From Bacteroidales bacterium (GTDB lineage: Bacteria; Bacteroidota; Bacteroidia; Bacteroidales; Muribaculaceae): a stretch of 23,418 nucleotides of DNA. The stretch spans positions 1 to 23,418 of the forward strand of contig CAADVV010000166.1 of the NCBI GenBank assembly GCA_900752535.1. Direction: 5' to 3'. Each line of letters opens with the position of its first letter. The first letter of the stretch is position 1. A program made the translations under genes and the position numbers. The notes under the pieces were generated by a model. The model did no database searches. It was given only the letters and a program-made list of their open reading frames with translations, and had not been told where the DNA came from. Shown here piece after piece: positions 7,096 to 15,033 of this stretch.

Positions 7096-10000
7096 TTAGA
7101 ATGTTGCCACTACGCCGAGTGTAGCTGTGATAGGACGCGGATAAACGTCTTTGTCGATACCGCCGCTGACCTCGGGGTCGATGCCTTTGTACTTGGTGAT
7201 GACAAACGGGTTCTGAACAACACCGAAGACGCGGAGACCGAGACGGCCGTCGACGAGGTTCTTGAAGGTGTAGCCGAGCGAGATGTTGTCGCAGCGGATG
7301 AACGAGGCGTTTTCAATCCAGTAGCTCGAGAGGTTGAGCGGGGTGTTGTAGGTCTGGTTGGGGAACAGGTAGTCGTCAGCCATCATGTTGTTGACCTGAA
7401 CGCTGTTGACAACAAGATTGTTGAGGGTTGTTGTGGTGTAGCGCGGGCCGTTATATACGTAGTTGCCGAGGTTGGCGCGAAGCACGATGCCGAGATCCCA
7501 GTTTTTCCATGTGAAGGTGTTGTTCCATGAGAATGTCCACTTGGGATCTGCCGAATGGTAGGCAATCTTATCGTTGTCGGTGATTTTGCCGTCGCCGTTC
7601 TGGTCCACATAAGTGTCGGGCACGGGGTTGCCGGCCTCGTCATAAACCTGCTCGTAAACGAGGAATGTGCGGAGAGGTTCGCCGACGATGTGCCACTGCA
7701 GGGCTGAGCTGATACCGCTGGGGGTGTCGCCGCATGACATTCTGTCTGCGTCGCCCGAGAGGGCTGTCAGCTTGTTGTCGTTATAGGCTACGTTGATGCC
7801 GGTGTTCCACATGAAGTCTTTGGTGACAACGGGTTTGGCACCGAGGGTCAGCTCGACACCGACGTTGCGCATCGAACCGGCGTTGTAGTTCAGCTTGTTC
7901 GAAGTGTTGATGCCGGTGGTCACGCCATAGACGAGCATGTCTGTGGTCTTGCGGAGATACCAGTCGGCGGCCAGAGTAATGCGGTTGTTGAGGAAGCCGA
8001 AGTCGAGGCCGACATTCCATGTGGTTGTTTTCTCCCAGGTGATGTTGGCGTCATAGGGCTGGGGATAGAGGGGCTCGAGGTAGTTGCCGTCCGGGCCTAC
8101 ATAGAGGAAGCCGTTCTGATATGAGCTTGTGTAGATAGGATAGTAGGGGAAGTATGAGCCTATATCCTGCTGACCGGTGATACCCCAGCCGAGACGGAGT
8201 TTCAGGTCATTCCACCAGCCGCGCACGGGTTCGAATACAGGCATGTTGATCGCTTTCCAGCCGAGGGCCAGCGAGGGGAAGAGACCCCAGCGGTTGTCCT
8301 TGGCGAAGCGTGACGAGGCATCGTCGCGCAGTGTGAAGGTCAGCAGGTAGGTGTCGTCAAACGAGTAGTTGAGACGACCGAAGAATGAGAGGAGCTGCAG
8401 GTGGTTGGCGCCGCGTTCTACGGGGGTGTTGCCAGGAACGTCGCCGATTCTGTCGCCGTCAGCCCAGTCGAGAGTGGCGGTGGTGCCGTCGAAGATAGGG
8501 AAGCCGTTGTCTGACTTGAAACCGCGGGTGGTGTAGTAGGTCTGAGCCGAGTTCATGTAGCTGAAGCGCTGCCATTCGTAACCGGCCATGACGTCGACGT
8601 TGGAGCGGATGGCCTCGAAATCCTTGCGGTAGTTGAGGTAGAAGTTCAGCATGGTGTTACGCTGGAGTTCCCACCATTTGCGGACTGTGCCGGCACCGCC
8701 CTGACCTTCGTTGGCGAGAATCTTGTTGTTCCATGCCATGGCCGAGTTGGCGTCGGTGTAGTTGTTGTTTTTGTTCTCGCTCACCTGATAACCGAGGTTG
8801 AGGTTGAGATGAAGTTCGGGGAGGAAGTGGAGGGCGTAGTCGACCTGAAGGTTACCGGTTGACGAGAGGTTCTTACCTTTCGAGTGGTGCTCGTTGAGGA
8901 GCTGCAGGGGGTTGACCGGAATGTTTGAGTCGAGGGTGACGCCGTTCATGACGTTGTTGTAGCCGTTATAGAGGCTGTAGCCCGAGCCGCCGTTGGTAGG
9001 AACTGCGCGGTAGACGGGGAATGTCGGGTTGAACGCTACGGCGTTGGGCACTGCGGCCTGGTCGGCCTGGAGGTTGGTGGCATATGTGCCGTTGGCGTTG
9101 GCGTTGATTGAGAGCAGACCGTTGAAGAACTTGGGCGAGAGGCTGAAGCCCACGGTTGTGCGCTGCATGCCTGACTCTTTCAGGATACCCTGGTTGTCAG
9201 TGTAGCTGGCGCTGACACGATAGGGGAGGAAGCCGGCTGTGCCGCTTACGCTCAGGTTGTAGTCCTGTGAGAAAGATGTGCGGAGGATTTCTTTCTGCCA
9301 GTCGGTGTTGCCGTCCTGAAGAACACGTGAGGCGATTTCGTCGCCCATCTCTTTGTGAACGAGAGCGCCAAGCTGTGTGGCGTCCATCATGTTGAGGGTT
9401 TTGCGGGCGGTGTTGACGTGCCAGTTGGCTGCGAAGCTGACTTTGGGACGTCCGCTTGTGCCTTTCTTGGTTGTGATGATGATCACACCGTTAGATGCGC
9501 GCGAACCGTAGATGGCTGTTGCAGAGGCGTCTTTCAGCACTGTCATCTGCTCGATGTCCTGGGGGTTGACCATTGACAGAGCGTTCAGGCCGTTGGCCTC
9601 GGAGTTGCCCTGAGGCACACCGTCGATGACGATCAGAGGGTCGTTGGAGCCTGACAGAGAGGAGCCGCCACGGATACGGATTGTACCGCTGCCGTTAGGG
9701 TTACCACCGTTCAGTGTGACGGTCACACCGGGGCTTGCGCCGACCAGGAGGTCCTGGGTCGATGTGGCGATACCGGCCTCTACATCGTCGGGTTTGATGA
9801 CGGCGATTGAACCGGTGGCGTCGCTCTTCTTGACAACGCCATAACCGATGGCTACAACCTCTTTAAGCATCACTGAGTTTTCCTGAAGCTGGACGTCGAT
9901 TTTGGTGCGTCCGTTGACCGGGATAACCTGGTTTTCGCAGCCTACATACGAGAATACGAGAGTTGCGTTGGGATCGACTGACAGGGTGTACTGGCCGTCG

Positions 10001-10188
10001 ATGTCTGTTGCGGTGCCGAGGGTTGTGCCCTGGGCGATCACACTTGCGCCGATGAGAGGCTCACCGGTAGGGTCAGTCACGGTGCCGGACACCGTGATCT
10101 TCTGCGCAAGGGCAGGGAAAGAGAGGCATATGACCATAATCATGGTCAGCCACGCCTTCCGACTCATCTGTAAACAAATGTTCTTCAT
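7096..10188 (-). CDS. SusC/RagA-family TonB-dependent outer-membrane transporter
   Basis: This 1030-aa protein is the first gene of the operon. A signal peptide ends ALA-Q (about residue 29). A carboxypeptidase regulatory-like (CNA-B type) domain covers about 32-103. The SusC-specific EVVAIGYG motif is at 110-117, followed by the plug domain to about 245 with LIVIDGVP, MTVLKDASATAIYGSRA and NGVIIITTKKG. The rest is the 22-strand beta-barrel, closing with a C-terminal aromatic (VVATF). It imports oligosaccharides across the outer membrane using TonB energy, paired with the SusD-like lipoprotein immediately downstream. An alternative start is Met8 (MSRKAW); I keep the upstream ATG because either gives a signal peptide. 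Ligand unknown. Confidence 0.96.
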   Translation of the reverse strand: MKNICLQMSRKAWLTMIMVICLSFPALAQKITVSGTVTDPTGEPLIGASVIAQGTTLGTATDIDGQYTLSVDPNATLVFSYVGCENQVIPVNGRTKIDVQLQENSVMLKEVVAIGYGVVKKSDATGSIAVIKPDDVEAGIATSTQDLLVGASPGVTVTLNGGNPNGSGTIRIRGGSSLSGSNDPLIVIDGVPQGNSEANGLNALSMVNPQDIEQMTVLKDASATAIYGSRASNGVIIITTKKGTSGRPKVSFAANWHVNTARKTLNMMDATQLGALVHKEMGDEIASRVLQDGNTDWQKEILRTSFSQDYNLSVSGTAGFLPYRVSASYTDNQGILKESGMQRTTVGFSLSPKFFNGLLSINANANGTYATNLQADQAAVPNAVAFNPTFPVYRAVPTNGGSGYSLYNGYNNVMNGVTLDSNIPVNPLQLLNEHHSKGKNLSSTGNLQVDYALHFLPELHLNLNLGYQVSENKNNNYTDANSAMAWNNKILANEGQGGAGTVRKWWELQRNTMLNFYLNYRKDFEAIRSNVDVMAGYEWQRFSYMNSAQTYYTTRGFKSDNGFPIFDGTTATLDWADGDRIGDVPGNTPVERGANHLQLLSFFGRLNYSFDDTYLLTFTLRDDASSRFAKDNRWGLFPSLALGWKAINMPVFEPVRGWWNDLKLRLGWGITGQQDIGSYFPYYPIYTSSYQNGFLYVGPDGNYLEPLYPQPYDANITWEKTTTWNVGLDFGFLNNRITLAADWYLRKTTDMLVYGVTTGINTSNKLNYNAGSMRNVGVELTLGAKPVVTKDFMWNTGINVAYNDNKLTALSGDADRMSCGDTPSGISSALQWHIVGEPLRTFLVYEQVYDEAGNPVPDTYVDQNGDGKITDNDKIAYHSADPKWTFSWNNTFTWKNWDLGIVLRANLGNYVYNGPRYTTTTLNNLVVNSVQVNNMMADDYLFPNQTYNTPLNLSSYWIENASFIRCDNISLGYTFKNLVDGRLGLRVFGVVQNPFVITKYKGIDPEVSGGIDKDVYPRPITATLGVVATF

Positions 10189-10331
10189 GCAGAAAAAAAA
10201 TAAAAAAATTGTTGGTAGTTGGATATGTTTGTATGATTTCTCTACTGAAATTTGTCTGAATGTTAAATTCTGTCAGTTTAAAGGTAGGTTATAGGCAGAA
10301 CAAAGAAGGGCGCATGTGGCCTTTTCGGCGG

Positions 10332-10339
10332 CAAATTTA
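10332..10339 (-). promoter_or_regulatory. Possible -7 element for the susC-like operon
   Basis: On the minus strand these bases read TAAATTTG, an exact match to the Bacteroidetes -7 consensus TAnnTTTG. There is no TTTG at the expected distance upstream, so the promoter would need activator help or lie elsewhere. If used, the leader would be about 135 nt. Confidence 0.3.
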
Positions 10340-10477
10340 CGACATATTTATTTAAATTAAGATTTTAATAAGATGTTATAGAACATATAAATGGCTTTCG
10401 AAGTCATCGGCAGGTGCCGGGGACTGCGTATAAGTACACATTGTTATACTTAAGGTGGAGGTGGCGCGTGATGTTAT

Positions 10478-10509
10478 TTTGGCAGATTTTACTTTTTTTA
10501 GTAACTTCG
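10478..10509 (+). promoter_or_regulatory. Bacteroidetes-type promoter of the transketolase gene
   Basis: A -33 box TTTG (10478-10481), a 20-nt spacer and a -7 box TAACTTCG (10502-10509) match the primary sigma-factor architecture of Bacteroidetes with one deviation in the -7 box. The predicted transcript start is near 10515, giving a leader of about 40 nt. Confidence 0.65.
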
Positions 10510-10557
10510 GGGCGTCAAAGCTAACCATAACCTTTTTTAATACCGTCATTATTCAAC

Positions 10558-12570
10558 ATGGACGTTAAGACTCTCAACCGCGCCGCCGACAATATCCGCG
10601 TACTGGCGGCCGCAATGGTCGAAAAGGCTAAGTCGGGCCATCCCGGCGGAGCGATGGGCGGAGCCGATTTCATCAATGTGCTCTACTCACAGTTTATTGT
10701 CAGTGACCCCGACGACCCGACGTGGTTTTGCCGCGACAGGTTCTTCCTCGACCCGGGTCATATGTCGCCGATGCTCTATGGAGTACTGGCGCTGACCGGC
10801 CGCTTCACCATGGCTGAGCTTCAGCAGTTCCGCCAGTGGGGTTCGGTGACCACCGGACATCCCGAGCTCAACCCTGCCCGTGGAGTGGAAAACACTTCCG
10901 GCCCTCTGGGTCAGGGGCATGTCATGGCTGTGGGCGCCGCCATTGCGGAGCGTTTTCTGGCCGCCCGCTTCGGTGAGTGGCTAAGACACAAGACCTATGC
11001 CTTCATCAGCGACGGCGGCATTCAGGAGGAAATCTCACAGGGCGCCGGACGCATAGCCGGCTATCTGGGTCTGTCAAACCTGATTATGTTCTATGATGCC
11101 AACAAGGTGCAGCTGTCGACGATGGTCGACGCTGTCGACCGCGAGGATATAGCCATGAAATACCAGGCCTGGGGATGGCGCGTCGAGACTGTCGACGGAT
11201 GTGACCCTGAGGCTATGGCTGGCGCTCTCAGCCGCGCTATTGACGAGAAAGAGAAGCCCACGCTCATCATCGGCCACACAATCATGGCCCGCGGCGCCGT
11301 CACAGCCGACGGAGAGTGTTATGAAGGCAAACTCGACACTCACGGCCAGCCCCTCGGAAAGTCGGGCGCCGACTACGAGGCTACCGTACGCCACCTCGGC
11401 GGCGACCCCGCCGACCCCTTCACCATCTGGGAAGAGTCGGCCCGTCTCTATCGCGAGACCGCCGACCGTCAGCGCGCCATAGTGGCTGAGCGCCGCCGCC
11501 AGCAGGCTGAGTGGGAGGCCGCTCATCCCGACCTCGCCCGCGAGCTCGACGACATGCTCCACAACCGTCTGCCCGAAATCGACCTCGAGGCCATACCCCA
11601 CAAATCGAATATACCGACCCGTCAGGCCTCATCTGACTGCCTGGCCGAAATCTCGTCCCGTGTCAACAATATGATTGTCTCGTCGGCCGACCTGGCCAAT
11701 TCCGACAAGACTGACGGATTCCTCAAACACACCCATGCGCTGACCCATGGAGACTTCACCGGTGCATTCCTCCATGCCGGTGTCTCGGAGCTGACGATGG
11801 CCGCTCTTATGAACGGTATCGCTGTTCACGGCGGACTGATTGCCGCCTGCGGCACCTTCTTCGTCTTCTCCGACTATATGAAACCTGCCGTCAGGATGGC
11901 GGCTCTCATGCAGCTTCCGGTCAAATATGTCTGGACCCACGACTCATTCCGTGTGGGCGAGGACGGTCCGACCCACCAGCCCGTCGAGCATGAAATCCAG
12001 TTGCGTCTGCTCGAACAGATGGACAATCTCAGCGGAAAGATGTCGATGCTCGTGCTCCGTCCGGCCGACACCGCCGAGACCGTTATGGCCTGGCGCATGG
12101 CTATGGAGAACTTCGACACTCCGACGGCCCTCATCCTGACCCGCCAGAATGTTCCCGACATGGAGGGACACGATGTCAGCGGCATGCGCCGCGGCGCATA
12201 TGTATTTGCTGACGCCAAAGACTCGGTTGTGACGCTGGTCGGTTCAGGCTCGGAGGTCTCGAACCTCGTCAATGTTGCCGTGCTGCTCGAAGCCGAGGGT
12301 ATACCCGCCCGCGTTGTCTCGGTGCCCTCGTCGGGACTCTTCCTGCGCCAGAGCGAGGAATACCGCAACGAGATTATCCCGAGCGACAAGCCGGTTTTCG
12401 GTTTAACAGCCGGACTGCCCCTGACGCTGAGAGAGGTCTGCGGACCGCGGGCCCATATCTACGGCCTGAGCCGCTTCGGCTCGTCGGCTCCCGCCGGCGT
12501 GCTCGACGAAAAATTCGGCTTCACGCCCGAGGATGTCGCCCGCGAAGTGCGTCTCTTCCTGGGCTGCTAA
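10558..12570 (+). CDS. tkt: Transketolase (single chain)
   Basis: This 670-aa full-length transketolase moves two-carbon ketol units between sugar phosphates in the non-oxidative pentose phosphate pathway, using thiamine diphosphate and a divalent metal in the cytoplasm. The N-terminal ThDP-binding part has KSGHPGGAMGGAD, GHMSPMLYG, ENTSGPLGQG and the metal/pyrophosphate motif SDGGIQEEISQGAGR with the downstream Asn in FYDANK. The central pyrimidine-binding part has AGVSELTMAALMNGIAVHGG, whose Glu would activate the cofactor, and EDGPTHQPVEHE. A C-terminal transketolase domain follows. First Gly of the usual GDG is Ser here, and the substrate motifs differ from E. coli TktA; from memory this is the common form in Bacteroides relatives. 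It appears to be monocistronic: its own promoter lies upstream and a terminator-like hairpin downstream. Confidence 0.95.
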   Translation: MDVKTLNRAADNIRVLAAAMVEKAKSGHPGGAMGGADFINVLYSQFIVSDPDDPTWFCRDRFFLDPGHMSPMLYGVLALTGRFTMAELQQFRQWGSVTTGHPELNPARGVENTSGPLGQGHVMAVGAAIAERFLAARFGEWLRHKTYAFISDGGIQEEISQGAGRIAGYLGLSNLIMFYDANKVQLSTMVDAVDREDIAMKYQAWGWRVETVDGCDPEAMAGALSRAIDEKEKPTLIIGHTIMARGAVTADGECYEGKLDTHGQPLGKSGADYEATVRHLGGDPADPFTIWEESARLYRETADRQRAIVAERRRQQAEWEAAHPDLARELDDMLHNRLPEIDLEAIPHKSNIPTRQASSDCLAEISSRVNNMIVSSADLANSDKTDGFLKHTHALTHGDFTGAFLHAGVSELTMAALMNGIAVHGGLIAACGTFFVFSDYMKPAVRMAALMQLPVKYVWTHDSFRVGEDGPTHQPVEHEIQLRLLEQMDNLSGKMSMLVLRPADTAETVMAWRMAMENFDTPTALILTRQNVPDMEGHDVSGMRRGAYVFADAKDSVVTLVGSGSEVSNLVNVAVLLEAEGIPARVVSVPSSGLFLRQSEEYRNEIIPSDKPVFGLTAGLPLTLREVCGPRAHIYGLSRFGSSAPAGVLDEKFGFTPEDVAREVRLFLGC

Positions 12571-12607
12571 ACTGAGTGACCGCGACGCCCCGCGCCGTCA
12601 AGATAAA

Positions 12608-12647
12608 GCTCTCCTCCGTCCGATGTGGTGGGGGAGAGCGTCGTTTT
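12608..12647 (+). terminator. Likely intrinsic terminator of the transketolase gene
   Basis: GCTCTCCTCC (12608-12617) pairs with GGGGGAGAGC (12630-12639) over 10 bp including one G-T, with a 12-nt loop, and is followed by GTCGTTTT. An outer pair, GACGCCCC (12584-12591) with GGGGCGTC (12648-12655), could enclose it. The short T-run makes strength uncertain. Confidence 0.6.
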
Positions 12648-12767
12648 GGGGCGTCTGATTCCGGAGGCGGCTATTTGCTATTACTTTTTTGTGATTAGTT
12701 ATCTGTTGGATAATCAGTCGATTATCGCATAATGCGTAGGTCTCGCCCAGAAAATATTGTGAAAATA

Positions 12768-12799
12768 TTTGGTGGTGTCGAAAATTGGTTATAACTTTG
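12768..12799 (+). promoter_or_regulatory. Consensus Bacteroidetes promoter for the tRNA-tuf operon
   Basis: TTTG (12768-12771), exactly 20 nt, then TAACTTTG (12792-12799) is a perfect match to the Bacteroidetes primary promoter. Transcription would start near 12806, about 60 nt before the first tRNA. A consensus promoter fits the heavy expression expected of tRNAs and EF-Tu. Confidence 0.8.
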
Positions 12800-12864
12800 C
12801 AATCGCTTTCGGGAACAAACCTACACGGCTGACCGTCCGGAAGCGACGAGAACATTAAATGACC

Positions 12865-12938
12865 GCCTCTTTAGCTCAGTTGGCCAGAGCACGTGATTTG
12901 TAATCTCGGGGTCGTTGGTTCGAATCCGACAAGAGGCT
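12865..12938 (+). tRNA. tRNA-Thr (anticodon TGT)
   Basis: This 74-nt cloverleaf has acceptor arms GCCTCTT/AAGAGGC and discriminator T; CCA is not encoded. The anticodon loop is TTTGTAA and the T-loop TTCGAAT. The anticodon stem CGTGA/TCTCG contains one T-T mismatch in the middle. It is first of four clustered tRNAs ahead of tuf. Confidence 0.95.
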
Positions 12939-12957
12939 CTAAATTGGAAAAGACTTC

Positions 12958-12987
12958 ACTCCGCCCGACGTGTTCGGGCCTTGGAGT
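12958..12987 (+). other. Hairpin in the spacer between tRNA-Thr and tRNA-Tyr
   Basis: ACTCC (12958-12962) pairs with GGAGT (12983-12987), and GCCCGA (12963-12968) with TCGGGC (12974-12979). The loop is 5 nt and there is a 3-nt bulge on the right arm. No T-run follows, so it is more likely a processing spacer structure than a terminator. Confidence 0.5.
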
Positions 12988-12996
12988 TGAATATAA

Positions 12997-13079
12997 GGGC
13001 GAATACCAGAGTGGCCAAATGGGGCAGACTGTAAATCTGCTGGTTTATACCTTCGGTGGTTCGAATCCATCTTCGCCCA
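12997..13079 (+). tRNA. tRNA-Tyr (anticodon GTA)
   Basis: This 83-nt class II tRNA with a long variable arm has acceptor arms GGGCGAA/TTCGCCC and discriminator A. The anticodon GTA is at 13031-13033 and the T-loop is TTCGAAT. CCA is not encoded. Confidence 0.96.
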
Positions 13080-13095
13080 CACTTCAACCAATGAT

Positions 13096-13168
13096 GCGGA
13101 AGTAGCTCAGTTGATAGAGCATCAGCCTTCCAAGCTGAGGGTCGCGAGTTTGAGCCTCGTCTTCCGCT
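13096..13168 (+). tRNA. tRNA-Gly (anticodon TCC)
   Basis: This 73-nt cloverleaf has acceptor arms GCGGAAG/CTTCCGC and discriminator T. The anticodon loop CTTCCAA places TCC at 13129-13131. CCA is not encoded. Confidence 0.96.
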
Positions 13169-13188
13169 CTAATCATATCTAATAACCT

Positions 13189-13260
<72 letters not shown>

Positions 13261-13287
13261 CAATAAACCAAACTAAAGTGACAGCCC

Positions 13288-13310
13288 CGATAGTGTCCAA
13301 TCCACTGTCG
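13288..13310 (+). other. Hairpin in the tuf leader
   Basis: CGATAGTG (13288-13295) pairs with CACTGTCG (13303-13310), 8 bp including one G-T, around a 7-nt loop, midway between the last tRNA and the tuf start. It may mark processing of tRNA from mRNA; the role is inferred. Confidence 0.4.
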
Positions 13311-13363
13311 TGGCGTCTCTGATTAAGACTACAAACAACCAAAAAATTATAATTAGCAAAGCT

Positions 13364-14551
13364 ATGGCTAAAGAGAAATTTGAAAGAACCAAACCGCACG
13401 TGAACATCGGTACGATCGGTCACGTGGACCATGGTAAAACCACCCTTACCGCTGCTATCACCACCGTCCTCGCCAAGAAGGGCCTCTCAGAGGTTAAATC
13501 GTTCGACCAGATCGATAACGCCCCTGAGGAGAAAGAGCGTGGTATCACAATCAACACCGCTCACGTTGAGTACGAGACAGCCAACCGTCACTACGCTCAC
13601 GTTGACTGCCCGGGACACGCTGACTATGTGAAGAACATGGTTACCGGTGCTGCTCAGATGGACGGCGCTATCATCGTGGTTGCCGCTACTGACGGTCCCA
13701 TGCCTCAGACCCGCGAGCACATCCTTCTGGCCCGCCAGGTGAACGTGCCCCGTCTGGTTGTGTTCCTCAACAAGTGCGACATGGTCGACGACGAAGAGAT
13801 GTTCGAACTCGTCGAGATGGAGATGCGCGACCTTCTCTCAGCCTATGACTACGATGGCGACAACACTCCTATCATCCGCGGCTCTGCTCTGGGTGCCCTC
13901 AACGGCGAACCCCAGTGGGAAGAGAAAGTGGTTGAGCTGATGGACGCTGTTGACTCATGGATTCCCCTGCCTCCGCGTGACATCGACAAACCCTTCCTGA
14001 TGCCTGTCGAGGACGTCTTCTCGATCACCGGCCGCGGCACCGTTGCTACCGGTCGTATCGAAACCGGCGTTGTGAAAGTCGGCGACGAGGTTCAGATCAT
14101 GGGTCTGGGCGCAGACATGAAGTCGGTTGTTACCGGCGTCGAGATGTTCCGCAAACTCCTTGACGAAGGTCAGGCCGGTGATAACGTAGGTCTGCTCCTC
14201 CGCGGTATCGACAAGAAGGAAATCAAACGCGGTATGGTTATCTGCCACCCGGGTCTCGTTAAGCCCCACTCGAAATTCAAAGCTTCGGTTTATATCCTGA
14301 AGAAAGAAGAGGGCGGCCGTCACACCCCGTTCCACAACCACTATCGTCCCCAGTTCTACATCCGCACCCTTGACGTGACCGGCGAAATCACACTTCCCGA
14401 AGGCGTTGAGATGGTAATGCCCGGTGACCACGTTGAGATCACTGTTGACCTCATCACTCCGGTAGCATGCGACCAGGGTCTGCGTTTCGCCATCCGTGAA
14501 GGCGGCCGCACCGTAGGTTCGGGCCAGATCACTCAGATTCTCGACGACTAA
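13364..14551 (+). CDS. tuf: Translation elongation factor Tu
   Basis: This 395-aa EF-Tu is the GTPase that delivers aminoacyl-tRNA to the ribosome. GTP-binding motifs are complete: GHVDHGKT (19-26), the switch I region GITINTAHVEYE (60-71), DCPGHADY (81-88), NKCD (136-139) and SAL (174-176). Domain II begins around 210 (FLMPVEDVFSITGRGTVATG) and domain III ends RTVGSGQITQILDD. I chose the ATG at 13364 because MAKEKFERTKPHVN is the usual EF-Tu start. A GTG 18 codons upstream falls on the leader hairpin and adds unrelated residues. It is probably cotranscribed with the four tRNAs upstream from the consensus promoter at 12768. Its length is normal. Confidence 0.99.
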   Translation: MAKEKFERTKPHVNIGTIGHVDHGKTTLTAAITTVLAKKGLSEVKSFDQIDNAPEEKERGITINTAHVEYETANRHYAHVDCPGHADYVKNMVTGAAQMDGAIIVVAATDGPMPQTREHILLARQVNVPRLVVFLNKCDMVDDEEMFELVEMEMRDLLSAYDYDGDNTPIIRGSALGALNGEPQWEEKVVELMDAVDSWIPLPPRDIDKPFLMPVEDVFSITGRGTVATGRIETGVVKVGDEVQIMGLGADMKSVVTGVEMFRKLLDEGQAGDNVGLLLRGIDKKEIKRGMVICHPGLVKPHSKFKASVYILKKEEGGRHTPFHNHYRPQFYIRTLDVTGEITLPEGVEMVMPGDHVEITVDLITPVACDQGLRFAIREGGRTVGSGQITQILDD

Positions 14552-14600
14552 TCGTCGCTCAGAGTCTCTAAGATAAAGACCAAAGCATAAAACAACATAG

Positions 14601-14651
14601 AATCGCGACGGAGCGTCCACGGCTCCCGAGAACGCTCCGCCGCGATTTTCT
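14601..14651 (+). terminator. Terminator-like hairpin after tuf
   Basis: Arms 14601-14616 and 14632-14647 pair at 15 of 16 positions (one A-C mismatch) around a 15-nt loop, and the T-rich TTTTCTT overlaps and follows the stem. It lies about 50 nt past the tuf stop and 6 nt before tRNA-Trp. I see no consensus promoter between it and tRNA-Trp, so some read-through may feed the secE-nusG genes. Confidence 0.7.
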
Positions 14652-14657
14652 TAAAAT

Positions 14658-14730
14658 ACGGGAATAGCTCAGTCGGTAGAGCACTGGTCTCCAAAACCAG
14701 GTGTCGGGAGTTCGAGCCTCTCTTCCCGTG
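14658..14730 (+). tRNA. tRNA-Trp (anticodon CCA)
   Basis: This 73-nt cloverleaf has acceptor arms ACGGGAA/TTCCCGT, discriminator G, anticodon CCA at 14691-14693 and T-loop TTCGAGC. It sits between tuf and secE, only 15 nt before the secE start codon. Confidence 0.96.
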
Positions 14731-14745
14731 CAAAAAACGATAGAA

Positions 14746-14943
14746 ATGAAAAAACTGAAACTACTTACGGATTTGGAAGAGTCTTACGCCGAGCTTCGGT
14801 ATAAGACATCCTGGCCGACAAAGGGGCAGCTGATCAAGAGCTCGATAATAGTGCTTGTTGCTTCCGTTATTATAGCACTGGTTATCTTTGTGATGGATCA
14901 GGTGGTCGATAACCTTATGCATCTTATCTATAGCCTCGGCTGA
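14746..14943 (+). CDS. secE: Preprotein translocase subunit SecE
   Basis: This 65-aa SecE is the small subunit that clamps the SecY channel in the inner membrane. It has the short, single-membrane-segment form: an amphipathic N-terminal helix with the conserved ELRYKTSWPT segment (17-26), then one hydrophobic span of about 20 residues (IIVLVASVIIALVIFVMDQV). I chose the ATG at 14746, 15 nt after tRNA-Trp; an in-frame GTG at 14701 lies inside the tRNA and is not credible. Position directly before nusG is the standard bacterial arrangement and supports the call despite small size. Confidence 0.95.
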   Translation: MKKLKLLTDLEESYAELRYKTSWPTKGQLIKSSIIVLVASVIIALVIFVMDQVVDNLMHLIYSLG

Positions 14944-15033
14944 TGATTTGACCCTCCGGCCTCATCCCTCTTCTTCGACGTTATCAAACGATTCAGGTTT
15001 CCCACATTTTAAACTTCAACGGACTAAGTAACA

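Larger units (their letters stand above)
10189..10557. other. AT-rich divergent intergenic region
   Basis: This region separates the leftward susC-like operon from the rightward transketolase gene and contains no credible gene. It is much more AT-rich than the flanking coding DNA. It holds a poly-A stretch next to the susC start (10191-10207), a possible susC promoter element at 10332-10339 on the minus strand and a good transketolase promoter at 10478-10509. No clear operator or long inverted repeat was found. Confidence 0.7.

Noticed and set aside
13310..13363. Upstream GTG start giving an EF-Tu with 18 extra residues.
   Set aside because: The extension does not resemble EF-Tu N-termini and lies on a leader hairpin; MAKEKF at 13364 is the standard start.
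14701..14745. Upstream GTG start for SecE.
   Set aside because: It lies inside tRNA-Trp; the ATG at 14746 gives the normal 65-aa protein.
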